Source: Ammoniphilus sp. CFH 90114 (GTDB lineage Bacteria; Bacillota; Bacilli; Aneurinibacillales; RAOX-1). From it: a DNA stretch of 64,000 bases. The stretch lies in the NCBI RefSeq assembly GCF_004123195.1, contig NZ_SDLI01000009.1, forward strand, positions 164,357 to 228,356, in the 5' to 3' direction. Positions 54,857 to 64,000 of this stretch are shown piece by piece. Both the position numbers and the translations under genes were made by a program. Every line of letters begins with the position of its first letter. The first letter of the stretch is position 1. The notes beneath the pieces are model-generated. The model worked only from the letters and a program-made list of their open reading frames with translations. It searched no databases and was not told the origin of the DNA.

Positions 54857-56287
54857 ATGGACTTCCTATTCCCTCTTAGCGATTATGAAAAGAAGTATAA
54901 GTATAAATATCTAGCCCTTTATCATGCTTTAAAGGATGCTATTCATTCTGGGACTCTTGTTAAAGGAACGAAGCTTCCGTCTAGTCGAGAGTTCGGGAAG
55001 GTTTATTCTTTTTCGCGTGGAGTCGTGGGTCAAGTCTACGATATGCTCGCTGCAGAAGGGTATATATCAGGTACCGTAGGAAGTGGCACCTATGTCTGTT
55101 ATCCATTCGTGAATCACTCCAACCATCATCAGCCATTGCGCGTTGTGGCCATCTCCGAGTGGGCGAAGCGATTAGAAGCCATCCCCCTTAGACAAAGAAT
55201 CGAGAAACACGCAACAATAGACTTTTCCATTGGTTATCCTGATCTCTCCGCCTTTCCTTCAGAAGAGTGGAACCGGGTGATGTATTCGATGGTCAGAGAG
55301 TTAACTAGCCAATCCCGCAAGGAAGCATTCCAGTCCGCCGGTCATTATCCACTTCGAGAAGCTATTGCGTATTATCTCCGACGCGCACGGGGAATCAACA
55401 CGAATCCCGAAAATATTGTCATCGTGGGCGGCTCCATGCAAGCCATTGCCCTTATCGCTCAATTATTAATTAACCCAGGGGACCAAGTGGTGATCGAAAA
55501 TCCGAGTTATACCGGTATCCATCATGCCATCATGGCAACAGGAGGAATTCCTCTCCCAGCAGATGTAGATGATCAAGGTATTGTCCCACAGGACTGGAAG
55601 AGCCATCTCGTGTTCGTGACTCCGAGTCGGCAATTTCCAACAGGAGTTGTTTCGACTTTAGAAAGAAGGCTAGAACTCCTTGCATGGGCAAACAAGCAGA
55701 ATGCTCTTATCGTAGAAGATGATTACGATAGTGAGTTCAGACGCGAGGGAAGGCCCATTGAGCCCCTTAAGGTCTTGGATCGTGAGGATCGAGTTCTTTA
55801 CATTGGTACATTTTCAAAGACATTGCTTCCGGATCTTAGAATCGGATATGCTGTACTGCCTTCCTCCCTAATTGTTCCTTTTATGAAGGCAAGACAGCTG
55901 TTCGATCCTCACCCTTCCTCTATTGTGGAACAGAGAACCGTAGCTGCCTTTATGAACAGCGGCCAATACGAGCGCCATCTTCGAAGAATGAAAAGAATTT
56001 ACAGTCGAAAATATGAAGTTATGTCTGTCCTACTTGAGGAACAGCTAGGTGATCTCTTTGAATGGGTACCTTCTGATGGAGGACTGCATGTTTATGGTTG
56101 GTGGAAGGGAAAGCTTGAGGAGTATCTTTCGTTTAAACAAAGCTGTTCGGAAAATGGGGTGACCTGGACGGATGCCTCGCCTTACTTCTATGGTGCCAGC
56201 CCACCTGCGGCTTGCCTTGGCTTTTCTCATCCAACGTTCGAGGAAATCAGGGAAGGAATAAAGATCATGGGTAGGGTTGACTGGTAG
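54857..56287 (+). CDS. MocR-type PLP-dependent transcriptional regulator (GntR family)
   Basis: 476 residues from an ATG with GAAGGAG upstream. N-terminal winged helix-turn-helix of the GntR type (YLALYHALKDAIHSGTLVKG, TKLPSSREFGKVYSFSRGVV, MLAAEGYISGTVGSGTYVCY) is followed by a class-I aminotransferase-fold domain from about residue 110. That domain has FSIGYPDLSAFPSEEWNRVM, VVIENPSYTGIHHAIMATGG, EDDYDSEFRREGRPIEPLKV and the PLP-Lys motif GTFSKTLLPDLRIGY. Members such as GabR and PdxR sense PLP or amino-acid derivatives and regulate a divergent gene, here the acetyltransferase. Confidence 0.95.
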   Translation: MDFLFPLSDYEKKYKYKYLALYHALKDAIHSGTLVKGTKLPSSREFGKVYSFSRGVVGQVYDMLAAEGYISGTVGSGTYVCYPFVNHSNHHQPLRVVAISEWAKRLEAIPLRQRIEKHATIDFSIGYPDLSAFPSEEWNRVMYSMVRELTSQSRKEAFQSAGHYPLREAIAYYLRRARGINTNPENIVIVGGSMQAIALIAQLLINPGDQVVIENPSYTGIHHAIMATGGIPLPADVDDQGIVPQDWKSHLVFVTPSRQFPTGVVSTLERRLELLAWANKQNALIVEDDYDSEFRREGRPIEPLKVLDREDRVLYIGTFSKTLLPDLRIGYAVLPSSLIVPFMKARQLFDPHPSSIVEQRTVAAFMNSGQYERHLRRMKRIYSRKYEVMSVLLEEQLGDLFEWVPSDGGLHVYGWWKGKLEEYLSFKQSCSENGVTWTDASPYFYGASPPAACLGFSHPTFEEIREGIKIMGRVDW

Positions 56288-56293
56288 ACCTAG

Positions 56294-56350
56294 AAAAAGC
56301 TTCTTCGAGGCTCTCTCATAAACAACAAGACCTTAAGAAGAAGCTTTCTT
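56294..56350. terminator. Long-loop hairpin between mocR and the SinI-like gene
   Basis: AAAGCTTCTTC and GAAGAAGCTTT pair over a 29-base loop with A- and T-rich flanks. Confidence 0.6.
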
Positions 56351-56358
56351 CCCACGTT

Positions 56359-56511
56359 TTACATTTTATCTAGACAAGCTGCCCTTTGATCTTCCTCCTT
56401 TTGCATCTTCTTACGCTCTAAAAATGCTCTAAACTCTTCCTTGCTTACATTTGCATTCATAGCTTCTACTACAAGCTCCATCCATTCTTTTTCCAGCGTT
56501 TTGCGTTCCAT
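56359..56511 (-). CDS. SinI-like anti-repressor domain protein, 50 residues
   Basis: ATG at 56511 with GGGGGAGA ahead, 50 codons. Residues 6-35 (LEKEWMELVVEAMNANVSKE and EFRAFLERKK) closely follow the SinI/SinR dimerisation helices of Bacillus, LDxEWVELMxEAxxANxSxEEIRxxL. The rest is a charged tail KMQKEEDQRAACLDKM. SinI-type proteins bind SinR-type repressors through this helix and release them, so a role as anti-repressor or small dimerisation partner is likely. No sinR-like repressor is beside it. Palindromic sites lie just upstream. This gene is too short for standard predictions. Confidence 0.85.
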   Translation of the reverse strand: MERKTLEKEWMELVVEAMNANVSKEEFRAFLERKKMQKEEDQRAACLDKM

Positions 56512-56550
56512 ATCTTCTCCCCCTTGTTGCTTAAGATACTGAACTACTTC

Positions 56551-56616
56551 TAATCATGATAACACATGATTAGTGCTTTTGTACTATTTTTTCATCAAAA
56601 GTGGTACTTTTGTACT
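56551..56616. promoter_or_regulatory. Operator-like dyads upstream of the SinI-like gene
   Basis: TAATCATG-ataaca-CATGATTA (56551-56572) is a perfect inverted repeat. Beyond it, GTGCTTTTGTACT (56573-56585) and GTACTTTTGTACT (56603-56615) repeat with 30-base spacing, the second being a GTAC-n4-GTAC dyad. Together they suggest binding sites for one or two regulators. Confidence 0.6.
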
Positions 56617-56628
56617 GATATCTTGAAT

Positions 56629-56690
56629 TAGGGCTAAACCTGGACAAACAGAAGAAAAAACTTCTCCTTATTTCACTCGGTTTAGCCCTA
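56629..56690. repeat. 12-bp perfect inverted repeat with nested hairpin
   Basis: TAGGGCTAAACC (56629-56640) and GGTTTAGCCCTA (56679-56690) are exact complements, and the 38-base interior holds a second hairpin AGAAG-AAAAAA-CTTCT. It lies just past the ligA stop codon on the minus strand. It could be ligA transcript termination or processing; no T-run follows it. Confidence 0.6.
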
Positions 56691-56730
56691 TTAGTCTCAA
56701 TAGGCGGAATCATTACGCCACTTATCCTGT

Positions 56731-59075
<2,345 letters not shown>

Positions 59076-59080
59076 AATAC

Positions 59081-61291
59081 CTACGTTAACTTCTTGATTG
59101 GGGCAAATTTAGCTAGTAGCTTCTTAATTCCCGTCGGAGCGGAGAAAGCAATATCTAGCTCTAATCCATCCCCTTGACCTTTCATGCTGACTACGGTTCC
59201 CTGTCCCCATTTCCCGTGCTCTACCTTGTCACCAAGCTTCCAATCTGCGTTGACATCGGCTCCTTGTTGGGCTGCCGCATGAGCTGTACCAATACTTGCA
59301 GGCCTTTGGAAGGTCCGTGGCGCCGCTGCTTTCACAGCTTGCTTGCGTTCTTCTCCCTCTAGCAGTTCCTCCGGTATCTCACTTAAGAAACGAGAAGCCG
59401 GGTTCATTGTCGTTCTTCCGTATAAGGTCCTCATCTTAGCCCGTGTCAGGTAAAGTTCCTCTTCAGCCCTCGTAATTCCCACGTAGGCTAATCTTCGTTC
59501 TTCTTCCATCTCCGAGTCCTCGAACAGAGCACGAGAGTGAGGGAATACCCCTTCTTCCAAGCCCACTAAGAACACCACAGGGAATTCTAATCCCTTCGCG
59601 CTATGCAGGGTCATCAGGATCACTTTATTATCCGTATCCTCGTCATCCATCGAGTCAATATCAGCAACAAGGGCTAACTCGGTCAAGAAGGAAGTTAAAC
59701 TTTTATCTTCATTTTTATTTTCAAAATCAAGGGTCACAGATAGGAATTCATCAATATTCTCTAAACGCGCCTTTGCTTCTAGAGTTCCCTCTAATTGATA
59801 CATTTCTCTGTACTCTGTACGCTTAAGGACTTCTTCCGTTAACTCCGTAACACTTAAGTACTCATTCATTTGCTCTAAGTCTTGAATCATCTGGGCAAAG
59901 TCTACGATGGTTTTCGCGGCCTTGCCTGATAGTCCCATCTGGTCACTGTCCAAAATCGCCTTATACATGGATATTCCATGCTGTGCAGCATAGGCGGCAA
60001 TCTTATCTATGGAAGTTTGTCCGATACCCCGCTTCGGAACATTAATAATACGCTGTAAACTGATGTCATCGTCCGGATTGCTGATCAGACGCAAATACGC
60101 TAGTACATCCTTTACCTCTTTGCGATCGTAGAACTTCGTTCCTCCGACGATTCCGTATGGTATATTTGACTTCAGGAAAACTTCCTCGATCACACGAGAC
60201 TGAGCATTCGTACGATAGAGGACAGCAAAGTCCCTATATCGCTTTCCGTTTGATAGTGCATGCTTAATCCGATCCACAATAAAGAAAGCCTCTGAATGCT
60301 CCGCATCCGCATTAAAGACATGAATCTTTTGCCCCTCGTCGTTATCCGTCCAGAGGTTCTTGGCCTTCCTGCTGGCATTATTCCTAATCACCATATTGGC
60401 CGCTTGTAATATCCGTTTCGTAGAGCGATAATTCTGCTCCAGCTTAACGACTGTTGCATTTGGATAATCTTCTTCAAAGTTCAAGATATTGGTGATGTCG
60501 GCTCCTCTCCAACCATAGATGGATTGATCGCCGTCACCCACCACACAAATATTATGATGCTTGTCCGCTAACATTCTGACAAGCATGTACTGAGCACGAT
60601 TTGTATCCTGGTATTCATCAACGTGAATGTATTGAAACTTCTTTTGATAGAATCCTAACACATCAGGTACTTCCTTAAACAATCTAATCGTAATCATAAT
60701 CAAATCATCGAAATCCAGAGCTGAATTGCTCTTTAGCTTCTTTTGGTAGAGCTCATAGACCCTATGAGCAACATCTTGGAACAGATCTCCAATCAGGTTA
60801 CCGTATTCTTTAGGGCCTTTCAGCTCATTCTTCGCTGAACTAATGGCGGAAAGAATCGCTCGAGGATCGAACTTCTTCGGGTCAATGTTCAGCTCCTTTT
60901 GACATTGCTTTATCACAGATAACTGATCACCCGAGTCTAGAATCGTAAAGTTGCGGTTATAGCCTAACCGATCAATATCTCTGCGTAAAATTCGCACACA
61001 CATGGAGTGGAATGTAGAAATCCAGATATCCTCTGCAACTGGTCCGGCTATGCCAGTTATTCTCTCTCTCATCTCGCGGGCCGCTTTATTCGTAAAGGTG
61101 ATCGCCAAGATGCTCCAAGGCGCCACACGCTTCTGTCTTAATAAATATCCAATTCTCTGGGTTAACACTCTTGTTTTACCACTTCCTGCACCAGCAACAA
61201 TGAGTAGAGGCCCTTCGGTTGTCTCTACCGCTTTGCGTTGCTCAGGATTGAGGCCCTTCAAAACATCCTGCTCTCCCGAAAATATACTCAT
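59081..61291 (-). CDS. pcrA: DNA helicase PcrA
   Basis: 736 residues from an ATG with GAGGAAGGATTG upstream. UvrD/Rep superfamily-1 motifs in order: [20 protein letters not shown], Walker [47 protein letters not shown] (DExx), [28 protein letters not shown], and [25 protein letters not shown]. The ending has a conserved tail domain ([21 protein letters not shown]). It is a 3'-5' helicase for repair and plasmid rolling-circle replication. It follows pcrB on the same strand. Confidence 0.97.
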   Translation of the reverse strand: MSIFSGEQDVLKGLNPEQRKAVETTEGPLLIVAGAGSGKTRVLTQRIGYLLRQKRVAPWSILAITFTNKAAREMRERITGIAGPVAEDIWISTFHSMCVRILRRDIDRLGYNRNFTILDSGDQLSVIKQCQKELNIDPKKFDPRAILSAISSAKNELKGPKEYGNLIGDLFQDVAHRVYELYQKKLKSNSALDFDDLIMITIRLFKEVPDVLGFYQKKFQYIHVDEYQDTNRAQYMLVRMLADKHHNICVVGDGDQSIYGWRGADITNILNFEEDYPNATVVKLEQNYRSTKRILQAANMVIRNNASRKAKNLWTDNDEGQKIHVFNADAEHSEAFFIVDRIKHALSNGKRYRDFAVLYRTNAQSRVIEEVFLKSNIPYGIVGGTKFYDRKEVKDVLAYLRLISNPDDDISLQRIINVPKRGIGQTSIDKIAAYAAQHGISMYKAILDSDQMGLSGKAAKTIVDFAQMIQDLEQMNEYLSVTELTEEVLKRTEYREMYQLEGTLEAKARLENIDEFLSVTLDFENKNEDKSLTSFLTELALVADIDSMDDEDTDNKVILMTLHSAKGLEFPVVFLVGLEEGVFPHSRALFEDSEMEEERRLAYVGITRAEEELYLTRAKMRTLYGRTTMNPASRFLSEIPEELLEGEERKQAVKAAAPRTFQRPASIGTAHAAAQQGADVNADWKLGDKVEHGKWGQGTVVSMKGQGDGLELDIAFSAPTGIKKLLAKFAPIKKLT

Positions 61292-61338
61292 CTGTTCTTC
61301 AATCCTTCCTCTATCACTTAAAACAAGAACACTCGTTT

Positions 61339-62034
61339 CTATTTTATCACGTCTTTCACTGATGCAACAGTTTGTAACGCCAGTTTTATATCTTCATATA
61401 GGATGTTACCTATCACGACAGTGTCTGCCCAGTCTGCCATTTCTTTAGCCTGTTCTAATGTCCTTATTCCCCCACCATAAAATAACTGTGCGTCATGAGT
61501 AACAGATTTTACTTCTTTTACTACTTCAGGGTCTCCATATGCTCCACTGTACTCTAGATATAAGACAGGCAATTTTAACATTTGATCGGCTAAACGGGCA
61601 TATGCCTTAATTTCATCTTTATCAAGGTCTGTAATGGCTCCTGTCAGTCGAGCAGCTTCCGCCTGTGGATTTAATATAATATACCCCTCAACAGCCACTT
61701 CTGACCATTTCACTAATGCTCCATACTCCATCAGGCCTTCTATATGCTTCCCAAAGATCCACTCTTTCTTATCCGCATTAAGAACCAAGGGAAGAAGATA
61801 ATAATCAAACCCTGGAACGACCGCTTCCACATTGGATACTTCCAAAATACAAGGAATAAGGTAACGCCTTACCCTTGCTAACAGATCGATTGTATTGTCA
61901 TATGAAACGCCTTGCGTTCCGCCAACAATAATCGCATCCGTACCCGATTCACATATTTTTTCTAGATTTTCATCAGATATTTCTTTTTCTGGATCTAGCT
62001 TGAACACGTGCCGCCACTCTTTCATATTGATCAT
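61339..62034 (-). CDS. pcrB: Heptaprenylglyceryl phosphate synthase PcrB
   Basis: 231 residues from the ATG at 62034 (AGGAGGG upstream; frame open to 62109, and an internal ATG at 62025 exists). A TIM-barrel prenyltransferase. [104 protein letters not shown] and [11 protein letters not shown] cover the substrate and phosphate-binding loops. It joins heptaprenyl diphosphate to glycerol-1-phosphate. It is 47 bases upstream of pcrA. Confidence 0.95.
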   Translation of the reverse strand: MINMKEWRHVFKLDPEKEISDENLEKICESGTDAIIVGGTQGVSYDNTIDLLARVRRYLIPCILEVSNVEAVVPGFDYYLLPLVLNADKKEWIFGKHIEGLMEYGALVKWSEVAVEGYIILNPQAEAARLTGAITDLDKDEIKAYARLADQMLKLPVLYLEYSGAYGDPEVVKEVKSVTHDAQLFYGGGIRTLEQAKEMADWADTVVIGNILYEDIKLALQTVASVKDVIK

Positions 62035-62092
62035 TGCGGTACCCTCCTCATTAACTGGGTTTATTATACCGAATTCTAGAGGCAGGAACAAA

Positions 62093-62124
62093 AGAAAAAG
62101 GGCCTCCATAAGCGGAATGCCCTC
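62093..62124 (-). terminator. Terminator of yerC
   Basis: On the minus strand AGGGCATTCC and GGAGGCCCT pair with a bulge around GCTTAT, followed by TTTTTCTTTT. Confidence 0.75.
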
Positions 62125-62139
62125 TTCTTATTATATTCC

Positions 62140-62439
62140 TTATTTTCCAATTTGTTGAACTCTATCTAGAGCAAGCTGATAGCCGTCATTACCGTAATTC
62201 AAACAACGCTTCACTCTGGAGATTGTTGCCGTACTGGCACCGGTTTCATCTTCTATCTGGTTATAAGTAAATCCCTCTGAAAGCATGCGGGCCACTTCTA
62301 GTCTTTGAGCCATAGATTTCATTTCATTAATAGTACATAGATCATCAAAGAAGGTATAGCACTCTTCAATATTCTTTAACGACAGTATAGCATGGAAAAG
62401 CTGATCTAATTCCTTGCCTTTAAGTTTATCTAACTGCAT
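62140..62439 (-). CDS. yerC: TrpR-like protein YerC/YecD
   Basis: 99 residues from the ATG at 62439; AGAGGTGA lies 7 bases upstream, and the frame extends further. Helix-turn-helix of the TrpR superfamily: LCTINEMKSMAQRLEVARML and EGFTYNQIEDETGASTATIS, then RVKRCLNYGNDGYQLALDRV. Related to YerC of B. subtilis; regulatory target unknown. Placed between yerB and pcrB as in B. subtilis. Confidence 0.92.
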   Translation of the reverse strand: MQLDKLKGKELDQLFHAILSLKNIEECYTFFDDLCTINEMKSMAQRLEVARMLSEGFTYNQIEDETGASTATISRVKRCLNYGNDGYQLALDRVQQIGK

Positions 62440-62640
62440 TAATAATTCACCTCTCATGCTTATGGAATACTGCAGTGATTTGCCACTTTAAAATTTTTAC
62501 GAGTTAAAGCCCCTATAATATTATATTATTTCATAATGTAGTTTTTTGCAATAAGTAATCGCTTTCAGCTAGAGGAATTCGGCTATTTACTAGAATGCTA
62601 ATTGAATAATAAACTTTTTTACTAGAATAATCCACAAAAA

Positions 62641-62672
62641 TTAATAAAAAAAACCGAGCCTAAACACTCGGT
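62641..62672 (-). terminator. Terminator of yerB
   Basis: ACCGAG and CTCGGT close a stem (62653-62672), followed on the minus strand by eight T residues. The 62440-62672 gap is otherwise AT-rich with no further feature recognised. Confidence 0.8.
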
Positions 62673-63737
62673 CTATTGAAACTTCACAGCCTCACTTAAA
62701 GACGGTACAGAAGGAATAATGTTAACCCATGTATTTCCTGGGTACATCTGGACCTCCTTACCATCGATATAGGCCCGGATCAGACCGCCCTTACGCTCCC
62801 AAGTGATCTCTTGAGCCTTCCCTTGCTGGAATAAGTATCCCTTCCCTGGACCAAAGACGTTTACATCTCGTCTCCCTGCCTGGTCAAGAATCTTATGTGG
62901 CGTAGCAAGAACCATTACGTTCACAGCAGTTAACTGTTCATCTGTTGTTAGATCCTTATGAGCCTGACCAGATGTAATTCTCTTGTAAAGCTTCTGTTCG
63001 CTATCATACTCGTAGCCGACTACATACTGGCTAGTATAGCTGATCTCCACATTCTTCGCTTCCGTCCCCTTAGCTTCTTCCTCCGGATCCTTGAAAGTTA
63101 ACTGCGGGACCTCTGCTTCCATACGAAACCCTAGCTTCTGTGAACCATCCCAGATCTTGTCTAGATCGGTGTACAGATTATGTGGGGCCTTCCTAAAGCT
63201 TTCACGCCAAAAGTAAGGACCTGCTCTTCCGATCTCATTAAAACTAGCCATCCCCTTAGTTCCTAGGGTCGCCAATGCCGCCGGGCTTCCTCCGGCATGA
63301 ACCATGATCGCATCGAATCCACTTCCGATATCAATATAATAAGACCTTATACTGCGAACAGGACCGATGACCTTAGGCTTATCACTGTGATAAATCCCAA
63401 CAAAACGAGTGATTGAGCCTTCAGCCAGTACTTCATAAACAATGTCAGCTTTATCTAGACCGGATTGCGGTCGTGCCTTCGGGTCATTATTAACCATAAC
63501 CATGATAACACGCTTAGGGAGTTCATCATTCGTACCCATCCCAGTTAAAGGGGTTGTGTATTTAAAGGTCTCCTTCTGCTCCTCCGGTTCGGCAGCAGGC
63601 TCTGTCTGTTCCGGTTGCTGCGGTTGCTCTACTTGCGGTGGTTCCGGTTCGGTCTTCGACGCCGTATCGTCATTCCCACAGGCTGAGAGCACCAGGGAAA
63701 GAGCAAGGGGCAAAACAAAAAACAAGCACTTCTTCAT
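62673..63737 (-). CDS. yerB: DUF3048 lipoprotein YerB
   Basis: 354 residues from the ATG at 63737 (AGAGAGGCG upstream); the longer frame to 63827 has no site. Signal peptide with lipobox: LFFVLPLALSLVLSACGND. A Pro/Glu/Gln-rich linker at about residues 30-60 (EPPQVEQPQQPEQTEPAAEP) precedes the DUF3048 domain with PLTGMGTNDELPKRVIMVMV, NDPKARPQSGLDKADIVYEV, RFVGIYHSDKPKVIGPVRSI and RSYYIDIGSGFDAIMVHAGG. Such lipoproteins are found in Bacillota; function is unknown. Confidence 0.9.
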   Translation of the reverse strand: MKKCLFFVLPLALSLVLSACGNDDTASKTEPEPPQVEQPQQPEQTEPAAEPEEQKETFKYTTPLTGMGTNDELPKRVIMVMVNNDPKARPQSGLDKADIVYEVLAEGSITRFVGIYHSDKPKVIGPVRSIRSYYIDIGSGFDAIMVHAGGSPAALATLGTKGMASFNEIGRAGPYFWRESFRKAPHNLYTDLDKIWDGSQKLGFRMEAEVPQLTFKDPEEEAKGTEAKNVEISYTSQYVVGYEYDSEQKLYKRITSGQAHKDLTTDEQLTAVNVMVLATPHKILDQAGRRDVNVFGPGKGYLFQQGKAQEITWERKGGLIRAYIDGKEVQMYPGNTWVNIIPSVPSLSEAVKFQ

Positions 63738-63828
63738 GATCGTTCGCCTCTCTTTCTTTTCTGTTCTTTTTCTTTCGACAATAAAACGGAGGATTCCTCC
63801 TTTCCTTGAAAATTTTAGGGAATGCATG

Positions 63829-64000
63829 TCAATGTAATATGACCCCGGTTCCGTTCGATTGAGCGGACATACGATGCGTTATTTCTCCTAAAAAGGCTGC
63901 AAGAGACTGGTTATAGGACATGGAGTTCGTTATTTGCTCCATAACAAGCGTTAAAAGTCGTTTAGGAACAAAATAGTTAAAATGAACGAAACCGACTACC
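63829..64000 (-). CDS. 3' end of an unrecognised gene, truncated by the window edge
   Basis: A minus-strand frame is open from the right edge to TGA at 63829-63831 (57 codons seen). It includes VGFVHFNYFVPKRLLTLVME and QSLAAFLGEITHRMSAQSNG and ends TGVILH. It is unbroken, lies 92 bases before yerB, and is on the same strand as that group. No family was recognised; the B. subtilis neighbour of yerB is yerA, which cannot be confirmed here. Confidence 0.5.
   Translation of the reverse strand, partial: VVGFVHFNYFVPKRLLTLVMEQITNSMSYNQSLAAFLGEITHRMSAQSNGTGVILH

Overview
The window looks like chromosome of an endospore-forming Bacillota (order Bacillales), moderately low in GC. Evidence is a complete gerA-gerB-gerC-type germination operon, a YyaC-type sporulation protein, a 32-residue YjcZ-type peptide, a SinI-like helix protein, strong Gram-positive ribosome-binding sites with frequent GTG/TTG starts, and the B. 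subtilis-like chain yerB-yerC-pcrB-pcrA-ligA ... gatC-gatA-gatB ... dgkB-rlmCD. Degenerate AATAAGCGGAA..TTCCGCTATT-type hairpin repeats between pcrA and ligA suggest the Paenibacillaceae/Brevibacillus side of Bacillales, but the genus cannot be fixed. No rRNA, tRNA, IS element, prophage or CRISPR array was seen.

Layout. 1-5.7 kb: truncated NCS2 purine permease, EcsC-like protein, HD hydrolase, DHA2-type MFS exporter, a DnaA-box cluster, UPF0316 protein, YyaC, a perfect 32-bp palindrome and a YdjO-like protein. 5.8-8.2 kb: cyclic-di-GMP-I riboswitch with terminator ahead of cheX and a chemoreceptor gene. 8.2-13.7 kb: KhtT/KhtU K+/H+ antiporter and the ger operon. 13.8-31.8 kb: housekeeping genes, mostly single units separated by hairpin terminators (SelO, RlmCD-like methyltransferase, proline dehydrogenase, MFS, cupredoxin, DEAD-box helicase, GH15, Zn-alcohol dehydrogenase, proline/tyrosine-rich protein, Pgi, long Fe/Mn-SOD, BCCT transporter, SDR). 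32.0-35.3 kb: ectABCD, the full ectoine and 5-hydroxyectoine pathway. 35.3-40.6 kb: two tiny genes, rlmCD, dgkB and a pflB with no activase beside it. 40.9-47.6 kb: a kipR-pxpB-pxpC-pxpA-ycsG-ycsI operon (5-oxoproline metabolism) ending in an NCS2 permease and preceded by a 13-bp perfect dyad. 47.8-51.0 kb: gatCAB. 51.1-56.5 kb: YbjQ, TagO-like transferase, glutamate-semialdehyde dehydrogenase, a divergent GNAT/MocR pair and a SinI-like gene. 56.7-63.7 kb: ligA, a hairpin-repeat tract, pcrA, pcrB, yerC and yerB; a truncated gene enters at the right edge.

How the genes work together. Osmoprotection is served by ectABCD and a nearby BCCT transporter. Proline/glutamate metabolism is spread out: proline dehydrogenase (16.8 kb), the next-step dehydrogenase (52.5 kb), a P5C-reductase-like protein (29.9 kb) and a 5-oxoprolinase operon feeding glutamate. 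Motility and adaptation genes (cheX plus MCP) are placed under cyclic-di-GMP by RNA. No self-contained new system such as a defence island was recognised. The least explained signals are regulatory DNA: the riboswitch-chemotaxis operon, the DnaA-box cluster, the 32-bp palindrome, the kipR dyad, and the dyads above the SinI-like gene.
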